64,000 nt of DNA from the NCBI RefSeq assembly GCF_028882255.1, contig NZ_JARBUY010000001.1, positions 433,975 through 497,974 on the forward strand. Reading direction: 5' to 3'. The stretch comes from Maribacter polysaccharolyticus (lineage in GTDB: Bacteria > Bacteroidota > Bacteroidia > Flavobacteriales > Flavobacteriaceae). Positions 9,315 to 18,640 of this stretch are shown here, one piece after another (positions within the stretch are counted from its first letter, which is position 1; every line of letters starts with the position of its first letter). The notes beneath the pieces were generated by a model. It ran no database searches and was not told the DNA's origin. It saw only the letters and a list, made by a program, of their open reading frames with translations. A program made the translations under genes and the position numbers.

Positions 9315-10166
9315 ATGAAGAAAATTATTTTAGGCTGTTTGGGCGTGACCCTATTGTTATCATCATGTGTTTCCCAAAAGAAATATGCTGATTTAGAAGC
9401 AAAACATAAGGAAACCCAAGATTTATTGAATTCCGCAACCGTTAAGTTGAATACCTGTTTGGAAGATCAGGCTTCGGCAACATCCAGATTGCAAACGTTG
9501 GAAGACCAAAATGCTTTCTTAAAGGCCAACAACCAAGAGTTGATCAACAACATGGGTAATTTAACCACGTTGACCACAAAAGGTGCTGAAAACCTTGAAA
9601 AATCCTTGGAAAGCTTACAAGAAAAAGATCTTACCATCAGAAAATTACAAAATGCCATTACAAGAAGGGATTCTGTTAACCTTGCGTTGGTTCAGAGCTT
9701 AAAAGGAGTATTGGGCAATTTAGATGACGAGGACATTGAAATCAGCGTTGAAAAAGGTGTTGTATTCGTTTCCATCTCCGATAAATTGTTGTTCAGCAGC
9801 GGTAGTTACAATGTAACAAGCCGAGCTAAGGAAGTTTTGGGTAAAGTTGCACAAGTAGTGAACAACAAACCGGATTTCGAATTCATGGTAGAAGGTCATA
9901 CCGATGATGTACCCTACAGAAAAGGGGTTTTATTGGACAACTGGGATTTAAGTGTAAAACGAGCTACAGCCGTAGTTAGGATTTTACAGAACGATTATAA
10001 AGTCGATCCTAAACGTATGACTGCAGCCGGTAGAGCTGAATTTGTACCGGTTTCACAAACTGAAAAATCCAAAAACAGAAGAACAAGGATCGTTGTTCTT
10101 CCAAAAATCGATCAATTCTACAGCATGATCGAAGAAGGAATGAAAGATCCTGCAATCAACGACTAG
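9315..10166 (+). CDS. OmpA family lipoprotein with coiled coil and peptidoglycan-binding domain
   Basis: 283 residues. A lipoprotein signal peptide ends at LLSSC (Cys18). Residues about 25-125 form a heptad-like coiled coil, and residues about 145-265 form an OmpA C-terminal domain. The residues known to hold diaminopimelate in this family are visible: the Asp of GHTDD (197/198) and R216 of DLSVKRA. It should tether the outer membrane to the cell wall. A TAATTTTG -7 element at 9240-9247 lies upstream, and a perfect terminator follows. A diverged paralogue is at 17780-18556. Confidence 0.9.
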   Translation: MKKIILGCLGVTLLLSSCVSQKKYADLEAKHKETQDLLNSATVKLNTCLEDQASATSRLQTLEDQNAFLKANNQELINNMGNLTTLTTKGAENLEKSLESLQEKDLTIRKLQNAITRRDSVNLALVQSLKGVLGNLDDEDIEISVEKGVVFVSISDKLLFSSGSYNVTSRAKEVLGKVAQVVNNKPDFEFMVEGHTDDVPYRKGVLLDNWDLSVKRATAVVRILQNDYKVDPKRMTAAGRAEFVPVSQTEKSKNRRTRIVVLPKIDQFYSMIEEGMKDPAIND

Positions 10167-10191
10167 ATCGCAAATCGGATTTCATAAAATA

Positions 10192-10222
10192 AAAACGCCC
10201 GGACAAATTGTCCGGGCGTTTT
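10192..10222. terminator. Rho-independent terminator after the OmpA gene
   Basis: Perfect stem ACGCCCGGACAA/TTGTCCGGGCGT flanked by A-tract and T-tract. It lies between convergent genes and can stop transcription from both sides. Confidence 0.88.
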
Positions 10223-10253
10223 CATTTCATCCCTATAGTTTTTTTATATAGTT

Positions 10254-10874
10254 CTAAAAAATATCGATACTTCCTTTGCCTTCCCTGATTATTTCGGGTT
10301 CGTCCCCGGAAAGGTCTATTACGGTCGATGCCACATTACCCCCATACCCCCCATCGATGACAATATCGACAAGGTTTTTCCATTTTTCATAGATAAGTTC
10401 CGGGTCTGTGGTATATTCCAAAAGTTCATCCTCGTCATAAATGGATGTGGATACGATGGGATTTCCCAATTCCTGTACCAAGGTTTTCGCAATGGCATTA
10501 TCCGGAACCCGGATACCCACCGTCTTTTTTTGTTTAAAATCTTTCGGCAAATTGGAACTCCCCGGTAAAATGAAGGTATATGGCCCGGGTAGTGCCCTTT
10601 TCAAAATTTTAAATGTCGCATTATCTATCTGACGTGCATAATCGGAAAGATTACTTAAATCGGCACAAATAAATGACCAATTGGCCTTTGCCAACTTTAC
10701 CCCTTTTATCCTCGCTATTTTTTCCAAGGCACGGGAATTCGTGATATCACAACCTAGTCCGTAAACCGTATCGGTCGGATAAATGATGAGTCCCCCTTTT
10801 CTGAGGACCTTGACCACTTTGGCTATCTCCCTCGGATTGGGGTTTTCTTCGTAAATTCTTAGTAATTCAGCCAT
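10254..10874 (-). CDS. Sua5/YciO/YrdC family protein, YciO subfamily
   Basis: 206 residues, a single YrdC-fold domain. The signature segments NWSFICADLSNLSDYA, LPGPYTFILPGS, KTVGIRVPDN, TVIDLSGDEPEIIREGKG line up with E. coli YciO rather than with TsaC/Sua5. TsaC-type enzymes make threonylcarbamoyl-AMP for the t6A modification of tRNA; YciO is the paralogue whose cellular role is less clear. Automatic annotation as L-threonylcarbamoyladenylate synthase is therefore plausible but not secure. It lies 13 bp downstream of the GH16 gene on the same strand and may be co-transcribed with it. Confidence 0.85.
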   Translation of the reverse strand: MAELLRIYEENPNPREIAKVVKVLRKGGLIIYPTDTVYGLGCDITNSRALEKIARIKGVKLAKANWSFICADLSNLSDYARQIDNATFKILKRALPGPYTFILPGSSNLPKDFKQKKTVGIRVPDNAIAKTLVQELGNPIVSTSIYDEDELLEYTTDPELIYEKWKNLVDIVIDGGYGGNVASTVIDLSGDEPEIIREGKGSIDIF

Positions 10875-10887
10875 TCGTACATGATTA

Positions 10888-11757
10888 TTATTTTACTTGA
10901 TATACCCGAACAAAATCCACTTCCATGACCGCGGGGAACACCGAATCGTCTACCCCTTGCTTCCCGCCCCAATTGCCTCCCACGGCAATGTTCATAAGCA
11001 AATAGAACGGTTTTGAAAATGGCCAATTATCGGAAGTATACCTCTTTGGGCGTTGAAAAACGAACTTGATATTATCGATGTCGTCAATATAGAATTTCAA
11101 ATATTCCTCGGACCATAATAACCCATAGGTATGAAACGCTTCCTCTGCCGATTCAAGCGCCAACGGACCGGAAGTGGCTTCCGTTCCATCAACATGGTTA
11201 TTGGCCGTACTGTGAATGGTCATATGCACGTTATTCGGCTGATAACTCACATATTCCATAATGTCTATTTCGCCGCATTGGGGCCAACCTTCAGTCTCGA
11301 GATCATTGCCCAGCATCCAAATTGCAGGCCATAATCCATTGCCTTTGTGTTCGGGGAGTTTGGCGCGTATTTCCATTCGACCGTACATAAATTCCCGGGT
11401 ACTGTTCAAACGGGCAGCGGTATAATCCCCTATTTTTTGACCCTTACCGACCTTTTTTGCCGTAATTTTCAAGGTACCGTTGCTAACCTCCACGTTATCG
11501 TTAGCCACATAGTTCTGCAATTCGTTATTCCCCCAACCGTGTTGACCTGTTTGGATCTTCCAATTTTCGCCCAACAACCTATCCCCTTCAAATTCATCGC
11601 TCCAAATCAGTTCGGCATTCTCCCAATAATCCGGTGCATTCACATCGAGCCCATTCCCTTGTTCTACCGTACTACCGATTTGAGCAATACCCTTACAGGA
11701 TATAACCAGGGAAAAAATCATTAGGAATGACAAAAAACTGTAAAAGGTATTATTCAT
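10888..11757 (-). CDS. Glycoside hydrolase family 16 lipoprotein (laminarinase-like beta-glucanase)
   Basis: 289 residues with a lipoprotein signal peptide ending at LVISC (Cys21). The GH16 catalytic motif is EIDIME at residues 163-168, giving E163 as nucleophile and E168 as acid/base, with D165 between. WPAIWMLG, HMTIHS and the C-terminal NIAVGGNWGG segments are typical of bacterial laminarinases (GH16_3), which cut beta-1,3- or mixed-linked glucans. As a lipoprotein it probably acts at the cell surface or in the periplasm. No SusCD pair or other glycoside hydrolase lies nearby, so it is not part of a visible polysaccharide-utilisation locus. It follows the helicase gene after 29 bp. Confidence 0.9.
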   Translation of the reverse strand: MNNTFYSFLSFLMIFSLVISCKGIAQIGSTVEQGNGLDVNAPDYWENAELIWSDEFEGDRLLGENWKIQTGQHGWGNNELQNYVANDNVEVSNGTLKITAKKVGKGQKIGDYTAARLNSTREFMYGRMEIRAKLPEHKGNGLWPAIWMLGNDLETEGWPQCGEIDIMEYVSYQPNNVHMTIHSTANNHVDGTEATSGPLALESAEEAFHTYGLLWSEEYLKFYIDDIDNIKFVFQRPKRYTSDNWPFSKPFYLLMNIAVGGNWGGKQGVDDSVFPAVMEVDFVRVYQVK

Positions 11758-11786
11758 ATATGTAAAAATTCAATACGGATCAAAGG

Positions 11787-14147
11787 TCACGACAACACCT
11801 CCAATTTAGCAAATCGCAACAACAATTTCTTTATATCGCCTTGGTCGAATTTTATTTCGGCCTTCCTATCATTGCCGGCACCTTCCAATTTTATGACGAC
11901 TCCTTTACCGAATCGTGTATGGTTGACGACCGCGCCTTCAGTAAGGTTGGGGTCAATTACATTGGTATTACCTATGGGTTTGGCAATTTCGGGTTTTAAC
12001 TTCCTTAATTTACGCAATTGGGATTCATTGGGTTTCCCAACTGGAGGCGGTGCACCTGTCTTTGGCTTTGTTTGCCTGAGTTTACTTTTATCGACCGCTC
12101 CGAAAATATCCGCATCGATCAGTGATTTATACCGGTATCCTTTATCGATCGGGGTAAAGTTCTCTACATATTTTTCATCGATTTCTTCAAGGAAACGGCT
12201 GGGTTCGGCATCTATCAATTTACCCCATCGGTATCTATTCTGGGTATACGTCAAATAAGCTTGTCTTTCCGCCCTTGTCAGTGCCACATAAAACAAACGC
12301 CGCTCTTCTTCCAATTCGCTACGGGTGTTCATGCTCATGGCAGACGGAAACAGGTCCTCTTCCATCCCTACGATATAAACATAGGGAAATTCAAGTCCTT
12401 TGGCCAAATGAATGGTCATCAAGGCCACTCGATCATCATCCCCGGTATCATTATCCAAATCCGTTGCCAAGGCAACATCTTCCAAAAACTCCCCGATATT
12501 ACCGGTGGCATCGGCAATTTCTTTTTGACCCTCAACAAAATCCTTAATCCCGTTGAGCAACTCTTCGATATTTTCCATTCTGGCAATTCCTTCCGGCGTC
12601 CCATCTTTTTTGAACTCCAAAAGTATCCCTGTTTTTTTGGCAACATGTTCAGCAAGAGTAAAAGCGTCCGCACCTTCGTTCATGATCTGGAAACTCTTGA
12701 TCATGGTAACGAAATCCTGCAACTTCCTTTTGGTTCCCGAATTTATTTTCAAGTCAATACGGTCCAGGTTCTCGATGACCTCAAAGATCGACCTTCCATA
12801 ATGGTTCGCAGCCACGATCAACTTATCCATCGTGGTCTGCCCTATACCCCGAGCGGGAAAATTAATGACCCGCTTTAAGGCTTCCTCGTCCTTTGGATTG
12901 ATCACCAATCGTAAATAGGACAATACATCTTTTATCTCTTTGCGCTGATAGAACGAAAGTCCACCGTAGATACGATAAGGAATATCCCTTTTACGAAGCG
13001 CGTCCTCAATGGCCCTTGATTGTGAGTTGGTCCTATAGAGTACGGCGAAATCGCCGTTTGGCAATTGTTGTTGCATTTTATTCTCAAAAATGGACCCTGC
13101 AACGAACCTCCCTTCCTCGGCATCGGTAATGCTACGGTGTATCTTTATGGGAGGACCATCATCATTGGCCGTCCATACCTCCTTTTCGAGTTGGTTCTTA
13201 TTGTTTGCAATGATTGAATTCGCGGCATTTACGATATTCTTGGTAGAACGGTAATTTTGTTCCAACCGGTACATGCCTACATTGTCGTAATCCTTTTGAA
13301 AGTTGAGGATATTACTGATATTGGCCCCTCGAAACGAATAGATACTTTGGGCATCGTCCCCTACCACGCAAATATTCTGATAGCGATCTGAGAGGGCCTT
13401 GACGATCAAATATTGGGAATGGTTGGTATCTTGGTACTCATCTACCAAAATATACCGGAACCGATCTTGATATTTCATCAAAACCTCCGGAAAACGTGTT
13501 AATAGTTCATTCGTCCGAAGTAACAGATCATCAAAGTCCATCGCACCCGCCTTAAAACAACGATTTACATATTCTTCATAGATCTCTCCCGTTCTAGGTC
13601 GCTTGGCCATGGCATCGGCCTCGATCAGTTCGGGATTCTGCATATAAGCCTTTACCGTGATCAAGCTGTTCTTGTACGATGATATCCTATTCTGTATCTG
13701 TTTGTATTTATAAATATCCTTGTCCAATCCCATTTCCTTGATGATCGAGGCAATCAATCGCTGGGAATCTTGGGTATCATAAATGGTGAAATTACTCGGA
13801 TAGCCCAATTTATCACCGTCAAAACGCAGCAATTTGGCAAAAACGGAGTGAAAGGTACCCATCCAAAGATTTTTTGATTCGGAATTGCCGACAATATCCG
13901 CGATACGTTTTTTCATTTCCCGTGCCGCTTTATTGGTAAAGGTCAGGGCCAAAATATTGAATGAATCCACGCCTTGCGCCATAAGGTGTGCAATGCGATA
14001 GGTAAGCACCCTTGTTTTTCCGGAGCCTGCACCCGCAATTACCATTAAGGGACCGTCTTTATGCAACACAGGGGCCTTTTGGGCCTCATTTAATTCATCT
14101 ATGAAATTTTTCAATACAATCAATAATTTAGTGCGTGAATTTACCAT
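11787..14147 (-). CDS. UvrD/PcrA-type superfamily 1A DNA helicase
   Basis: About 786 residues from the ATG at 14147 (the frame stays open to an ATG at 14192). Motifs run in SF1A order: Walker A GAGSGKT, LALTFTNKAAREMKKR (Ia), VDEYQDTN (Walker B), GDDAQSIYSFRGA (III), LEQNYRS (IV), MTIHLAKGLEFP (V) and VALTRAE (VI). It unwinds DNA in repair and replication restart. The start is uncertain: homologues usually begin close to NFIDELNEAQ, which would fit a TTG at 14114, and the ATG at 14147 sits in the loop of a perfect 8-bp inverted repeat. The end carries a short basic region followed by a beta-rich tail (VVNHTRFGKGVVIKLEG), the usual PcrA C-terminal Tudor-like domain. Confidence 0.92.
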   Translation of the reverse strand: MVNSRTKLLIVLKNFIDELNEAQKAPVLHKDGPLMVIAGAGSGKTRVLTYRIAHLMAQGVDSFNILALTFTNKAAREMKKRIADIVGNSESKNLWMGTFHSVFAKLLRFDGDKLGYPSNFTIYDTQDSQRLIASIIKEMGLDKDIYKYKQIQNRISSYKNSLITVKAYMQNPELIEADAMAKRPRTGEIYEEYVNRCFKAGAMDFDDLLLRTNELLTRFPEVLMKYQDRFRYILVDEYQDTNHSQYLIVKALSDRYQNICVVGDDAQSIYSFRGANISNILNFQKDYDNVGMYRLEQNYRSTKNIVNAANSIIANNKNQLEKEVWTANDDGPPIKIHRSITDAEEGRFVAGSIFENKMQQQLPNGDFAVLYRTNSQSRAIEDALRKRDIPYRIYGGLSFYQRKEIKDVLSYLRLVINPKDEEALKRVINFPARGIGQTTMDKLIVAANHYGRSIFEVIENLDRIDLKINSGTKRKLQDFVTMIKSFQIMNEGADAFTLAEHVAKKTGILLEFKKDGTPEGIARMENIEELLNGIKDFVEGQKEIADATGNIGEFLEDVALATDLDNDTGDDDRVALMTIHLAKGLEFPYVYIVGMEEDLFPSAMSMNTRSELEEERRLFYVALTRAERQAYLTYTQNRYRWGKLIDAEPSRFLEEIDEKYVENFTPIDKGYRYKSLIDADIFGAVDKSKLRQTKPKTGAPPPVGKPNESQLRKLRKLKPEIAKPIGNTNVIDPNLTEGAVVNHTRFGKGVVIKLEGAGNDRKAEIKFDQGDIKKLLLRFAKLEVLS

Positions 14148-14156
14148 TAATTCACG
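14134..14156. repeat. Inverted repeat over the possible start codon of the helicase gene
   Basis: CGTGAATT (14134-14141) and AATTCACG (14149-14156) form a perfect 8-bp stem. The 7-nt loop contains the candidate ATG of the helicase gene on the minus strand (14147-14145). Confidence 0.6.
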
Positions 14157-14246
14157 GGATCCTAAAAAGCAAAACCCAATAATTATAAACAATGAAAATT
14201 GAATATTCTTTCAATTTGAATATATTTAGGCCATAAAAGTCCATCT

Positions 14247-14789
14247 ATGCAACAATTTCGCCCCCACTATGTACTCCTTGGAATATTTTTTAGCCTATCA
14301 ATGGTTGCCCAAACCAAAAAATCCGGACCTATCATTTCAGACTTTGGTAAGGTATGGACGGTGGCCTCCCAGGATTTCAAGATTGACCCTTCCATGGAGT
14401 TCAAAGCGGTTTTCGACATAATGGCTTCCCCGGAAGACAAAGACCGATTAAATGCCTCCATCGAAACTGCCGCCCGTTTCTTGAATATGCACGCCCAAAA
14501 CGGTATTTCGGAAGACCGGTTGAAAATCGCATTGGTCGTACACAATAAAGCCTCTAAAGATATTATCACCAATGAAGCCTATCAAAAACGATACGGTACC
14601 GATAATCCCAATCACGAATTGATCAAGGCTCTTTTGGATGCAGGAGGACAAGTTATTTTCTGCGGACAATCGTCCATGTCGAGAGGTATAGAAAAGAAGG
14701 AGCTCATAGCGGGCGTTCAATTATCGCTCTCGGCAATGACCGCCTTGATCCAATTACAAAACTCAAACTACAAACTTATTAAATTCTAA
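14247..14789 (+). CDS. Secreted DsrE family protein
   Basis: 180 residues with an N-terminal signal peptide ending near SMVAQ. Residues about 50-175 show a DsrE/F-like pattern: KIALVVHNKA (beta strand after helix), ELIKALLDAGGQVIFCGQSS with one Cys, and the closing ALIQLQNSNYKLIKF. DsrE-fold proteins bind or relay sulfur, but this exported form has only one conserved Cys and no known function. It heads a forward run and is separated from the amidohydrolase by 11 bp, which suggests one transcript. Confidence 0.78.
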   Translation: MQQFRPHYVLLGIFFSLSMVAQTKKSGPIISDFGKVWTVASQDFKIDPSMEFKAVFDIMASPEDKDRLNASIETAARFLNMHAQNGISEDRLKIALVVHNKASKDIITNEAYQKRYGTDNPNHELIKALLDAGGQVIFCGQSSMSRGIEKKELIAGVQLSLSAMTALIQLQNSNYKLIKF

Positions 14790-14800
14790 ACCAGGTATTT

Positions 14801-16105
14801 ATGAAAAATTTCTTAAGCTTAATGCTGTTCCTGATCGGAAGTTCGGCTTTCGCCCAATACTCCGGTCTTGAAAAAGACTACAAGTCCGTTGAAAATAAGG
14901 TAATCGAATGGCGAAGGGATATTCACCAAAATCCTGAACTTTCCAACCGGGAGTTTAAAACGGCGGAAAAAATTGCCAAACATCTAAGGTCTTTGGGTAT
15001 TGAAGTACAAACAGGGGTAGCCCATACCGGTGTGGTAGGTATTTTAAAAGGAGACCAAGATGGAAAAGTTATCGCTTTAAGGGCGGATATCGATGCCTTA
15101 CCGGTCTATGAACGAAACGACCTACCTTACAAGTCCAATGTTACCTCTGAATTTTTAGGGGAAAAGGTCGGCGTAATGCATGCCTGCGGGCACGACACCC
15201 ATACCGCTATTTTGATGGGTGTGGCCGAGGTCCTTTCCAAAAACAAGGATAAAATAAAAGGCACCGTTAAATTTATATTCCAACCCGCAGAGGAAGGTCC
15301 ACCACCGGGAGAAGAAGGTGGCGCTTTATTAATGGTAAAGGAAGGAGTCCTTAAAAATCCCGATGTGGATGCCATTTTCGGTTTGCACATCAATTCCCAG
15401 ACCCCAGTTGGTGTTATTCGCTACAAGTCGGGAGGCACGATGGCCGCAGCACAAAGCTTCACCATAAATGTAAAAGGAAAACAAAGTCATGGATCACAGC
15501 CATGGTCGGGAATCGACCCTATAATGATCAGTGCCAAAATCATTGATGGCTTACAGACGATCATCAGCCGTGAGGTTAATTTGACCCAAGAAGCAGCTGT
15601 AATTACCGTTGGGAAAATAAAAAGTGGGGTACGCTTTAATATTATCCCGGAAAGTGCCGAAATGATCGGGACCATCAGAACGTTGGATTACGATATGAAG
15701 GACCATATCAACAAAAGGATGATGGAAATGGTCCCCGATATCGCAAAGGCCTATGGCGCAGTGGCAACCATTGAAATCAAGGATGCCACCGACATTACCT
15801 ATAATGACCCCGCTTTGGTAGAACAAATGCTTCCGACCATGAAACGGGTCGCCGGCGACAGCAATGTACAGACCCAAAACGCAGTGACCGGGGCCGAGGA
15901 TTTTTCCTATTTTCAGCGCGAAGTACCCGGATTTTTCTTTTTCCTAGGGGGAATGACCCCCGGTACGACCGAGTCATTTCCCCACCATACCCCCGATTTT
16001 CTTATTGATGACAGTGGACTGAACCTTGGGGTAAGAACGCTGACGGAAATGAGTTTGGACTATTTGAACCGAAGCATTTCCAACGACACTAAAATAAAAG
16101 GATAA
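14801..16105 (+). CDS. Secreted M20 family amidohydrolase (N-acyl amino acid amidohydrolase type)
   Basis: 434 residues with a signal peptide (cut near SAFAQ). The dinuclear metal motif HACGHDTH is at 127-134, followed by FQPAEEGPPPGEEGG and the dimerisation domain starting near FTINVKGKQSHG. WRRDIHQNPELSNREF at 37-52 is typical of the M20D subgroup that removes acyl groups from amino acids or acts on aminoacyl conjugates. Export to the periplasm is implied by the signal. It lies in a run with the upstream DsrE gene and the downstream FMN glutamate-synthase-like gene (50 bp). Confidence 0.9.
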   Translation: MKNFLSLMLFLIGSSAFAQYSGLEKDYKSVENKVIEWRRDIHQNPELSNREFKTAEKIAKHLRSLGIEVQTGVAHTGVVGILKGDQDGKVIALRADIDALPVYERNDLPYKSNVTSEFLGEKVGVMHACGHDTHTAILMGVAEVLSKNKDKIKGTVKFIFQPAEEGPPPGEEGGALLMVKEGVLKNPDVDAIFGLHINSQTPVGVIRYKSGGTMAAAQSFTINVKGKQSHGSQPWSGIDPIMISAKIIDGLQTIISREVNLTQEAAVITVGKIKSGVRFNIIPESAEMIGTIRTLDYDMKDHINKRMMEMVPDIAKAYGAVATIEIKDATDITYNDPALVEQMLPTMKRVAGDSNVQTQNAVTGAEDFSYFQREVPGFFFFLGGMTPGTTESFPHHTPDFLIDDSGLNLGVRTLTEMSLDYLNRSISNDTKIKG

Positions 16106-16155
16106 TGAAAATCCAGCCCTAAAATTGAAACTTTCAAAGTTATAATCGATCGTTC

Positions 16156-17730
16156 ATGGATTCTTTTTTGAGTTTTGCCAGTAGTATTTCTTGGTGGATG
16201 TGGCTACTTATCGTCTTGTTGATCGTAGCGATCCGCGATATTTTCGTGCAACGATCCCATACGATCAGCCACAACTTCCCCATTGTAGGGCATTTACGCT
16301 ATTGGTTGGAAAGCATAGGCCCTGAAATGAGACAATATTTCGTTGCCAACAATAGGGAAGAACTGCCTTTTAACCGCATTGAACGCAGCTGGATATACGC
16401 ATCGGCAAAAAAAGAGAACAATTATGAGGGATTTGGTACCGATAGGGACATCTATGCCCACCAACATATTTTCATAAAAAACCAATTGATGGCCTTTAAG
16501 TTGGGGCCAAACCATCCCAATATTTCGGACAATAACTTTTTACCCTGTGCCAAGGTGATCGGAGCATATAATAAACGTAAGAAACCGTATAGGCCCGCCT
16601 CCATAATAAATGTTTCCGCCATGAGTTTCGGGTCACTTTCGGCCGCGGCCGTGGAAGCCTTGAACCTGGGTGTAGCCAAAGCAGGTGCGTACCATAATAC
16701 AGGGGAAGGCGGACTATCCCCTTACCATAAAAGAGGGGGCGATGTCATTTTCCATTTCGGTACCGGTTATTTTGGTGTCCGGAGTGAGGATGGAAATTTT
16801 TCCATGGAAAAATTAAAAGCCCTTGTCGATGAAAATCCTTGTATCAAGGCTATAGAAATCAAGCTATCCCAAGGGGCCAAACCCGGTAAGGGAGGTGTTT
16901 TGCCCGGTGCAAAGATAACTCCTGAAATTGCGAAAATAAGAGGTGTGGAAATCGGTAAGGATGTCCTCTCCCCTGCTACCCATAAAGTTTTCGATACCAT
17001 CCCGGAACTCCTACAGCTTATTGAGGATATTGCCGAACAAACGGGTTTGCCCGTAGGTATCAAAGGGGCTATCGGTAAGTTGGATCAATGGGAACTCTTG
17101 GCCGACACCATGATCAAAACGGGTAAGGGACCTGATTTTATCACCGTTGACGGTGGTGAAGGTGGTACGGGAGCTGCGCCACCAAGTTTTGCCGATCATG
17201 TGTCATTGCCATGGGTGTACGGATTCTCTAGCCTGTACAAATTATTCTTGGACAAGAACTTAACCCATAGGATCGTTTTTATCGGTAGCGGTAGATTGGG
17301 ATTCCCGGGAAAAGCAGCCATGGCCTTCGCCATGGGCGTAGATTGTATCAACGTGGCCCGGGAAGCAATGATGGGCATTGGTTGCATACAAGCGCAGGTA
17401 TGCCATACCAATCGATGTCCCTCAGGAATAGCAACACAAAGCAAGTGGCTTCAAGGCGGCATACACGTACCCCTAAAATCCGATCGATTGGCACAGTATT
17501 TCAAAACCTTCCGAAAAGAACTCCTTGAAATAACCCATGCAGCGGGTTATGAACATCCTTGCCAATTTACCATGGATGATATACAGGTCAATATCGATGA
17601 CGATTTCCTACACAGTGACCTTAAATCGACCTATGGGTATGAAAAATGCGAAGTTGCATTCAAGGACATGAAAGCGCTTTATGATTGTGAATATTTGGGA
17701 GGTCGAGATTTTCACGGTATCGCCAAATAG
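16156..17730 (+). CDS. FMN-binding glutamate synthase family protein
   Basis: 524 residues. One N-terminal membrane helix (WWMWLLIVLLIVAI, about 12-26) precedes a GltB-like (beta/alpha)8 FMN domain. Characteristic segments are SAMSFGSLSAAAVEAL, YHNTGEGGLSPYH, QGAKPGKGGVLPGAKIT, VDGGEGGTGAAPPSF and CHTNRCPSGIATQ, the last resembling the 3Fe-4S cysteine region of glutamate synthase. It lacks the glutaminase domain, so it is not a complete glutamate synthase; the reaction of these short membrane-linked forms is not established. Confidence 0.88.
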   Translation: MDSFLSFASSISWWMWLLIVLLIVAIRDIFVQRSHTISHNFPIVGHLRYWLESIGPEMRQYFVANNREELPFNRIERSWIYASAKKENNYEGFGTDRDIYAHQHIFIKNQLMAFKLGPNHPNISDNNFLPCAKVIGAYNKRKKPYRPASIINVSAMSFGSLSAAAVEALNLGVAKAGAYHNTGEGGLSPYHKRGGDVIFHFGTGYFGVRSEDGNFSMEKLKALVDENPCIKAIEIKLSQGAKPGKGGVLPGAKITPEIAKIRGVEIGKDVLSPATHKVFDTIPELLQLIEDIAEQTGLPVGIKGAIGKLDQWELLADTMIKTGKGPDFITVDGGEGGTGAAPPSFADHVSLPWVYGFSSLYKLFLDKNLTHRIVFIGSGRLGFPGKAAMAFAMGVDCINVAREAMMGIGCIQAQVCHTNRCPSGIATQSKWLQGGIHVPLKSDRLAQYFKTFRKELLEITHAAGYEHPCQFTMDDIQVNIDDDFLHSDLKSTYGYEKCEVAFKDMKALYDCEYLGGRDFHGIAK

Positions 17731-17779
17731 CATATTTTTGTGACTTATTTTTTATGAATAACCAATTCCCAAAATACCT

Positions 17780-18556
17780 ATGAAAAGAATTTTACTTAGC
17801 CTGACTTTACTTCTGCTTACCGTAACTTCTGTTCTTGCACAGCGAAAAAGCGACCTTATAGCAGAGATAGCAGATCTTAAAACCGAATTGGACTCTACCA
17901 AAGCCCTTATAGCCTCAGCTAAAAAAAATGAAAAAATAGGTTTGGCCAGGGCGGAATCCTTTGAATCCCAAGTAAAGGAGCTGCAAGATGCCAATGCCAC
18001 CCTACTTAAGAATTTGAACAGTTTTGCCAAGGTTTCCAATAAAAACTCTGAAAACATCAACATGGCATTGGCCAAGTTGGAAGAAAAAGAAAATCAATTA
18101 AAAGCCATAAACAATGCCCTGTCTTCAAACGATTCAACGGCAGTCGTAGTTTTGACGCATACCAAACAAACCCTAGGGGAAAATGCCCGAATAGGGGTTT
18201 CGGAGGGTAAGGTGATCATTGCCTCGAAACTGGAAGCGTTGTTCGATCCCACCACAGGGACGCAACTAACCTCCGAAAGTACGGCATGGTTGGAAAAAAT
18301 AAGCAATATCCTTACCGCAAACCCTAAAGTTGCATTGACCATTGAAGGATTGAGTATGACCGGGGAGTTGGATTTGGCGGCCGATCAGGCAGCAGCCATC
18401 GGTGCGGTACTTCAGAAACAATTTTCCATAGATCCCAACAGAATACATACCTTAGGAAAAGATGGTAATTTCAAGGAAGGGATAAACCTAATAATCCACC
18501 CCGATTATGCAAGGTTTTATGATATGGTAAAGGAGAGTATGAAAGCATCCAACTAA
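17780..18556 (+). CDS. Degenerate OmpA-like protein with coiled coil, paralogue of 9315-10166
   Basis: 258 residues with a signal peptidase I type signal (VLAQ), a coiled coil (about 25-110) and a C-terminal domain that aligns throughout with the OmpA domain of the lipoprotein at 9315-10166, including a shared tail (ARFYDMVKESMK against DQFYSMIEEGMK). The peptidoglycan-holding residues are gone: GHTDD reads GLSMT and DLSVKRA reads DLAADQA. It also lacks the lipobox of its paralogue. It is therefore unlikely to bind peptidoglycan in the usual way. It lies 49 bp after the FMN glutamate-synthase-like gene. Confidence 0.8.
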   Translation: MKRILLSLTLLLLTVTSVLAQRKSDLIAEIADLKTELDSTKALIASAKKNEKIGLARAESFESQVKELQDANATLLKNLNSFAKVSNKNSENINMALAKLEEKENQLKAINNALSSNDSTAVVVLTHTKQTLGENARIGVSEGKVIIASKLEALFDPTTGTQLTSESTAWLEKISNILTANPKVALTIEGLSMTGELDLAADQAAAIGAVLQKQFSIDPNRIHTLGKDGNFKEGINLIIHPDYARFYDMVKESMKASN

Positions 18557-18640
18557 ATTGGGAGCTTATTGGAATTGCTTATACTTTTTCAATAAAACCT
18601 GCGTTTTAAATTGCGTTAACCGTACTAAATACCCAATAAA

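Noticed and set aside
10888-11757. Polysaccharide utilisation locus around the GH16 gene
   Set aside because: No SusC/SusD, sulfatase or other glycoside hydrolase lies within the window near it.
12261-12878. 205-codon plus-strand frame inside the helicase gene
   Set aside because: It is antisense to conserved helicase motifs and its translation has no recognisable domain.
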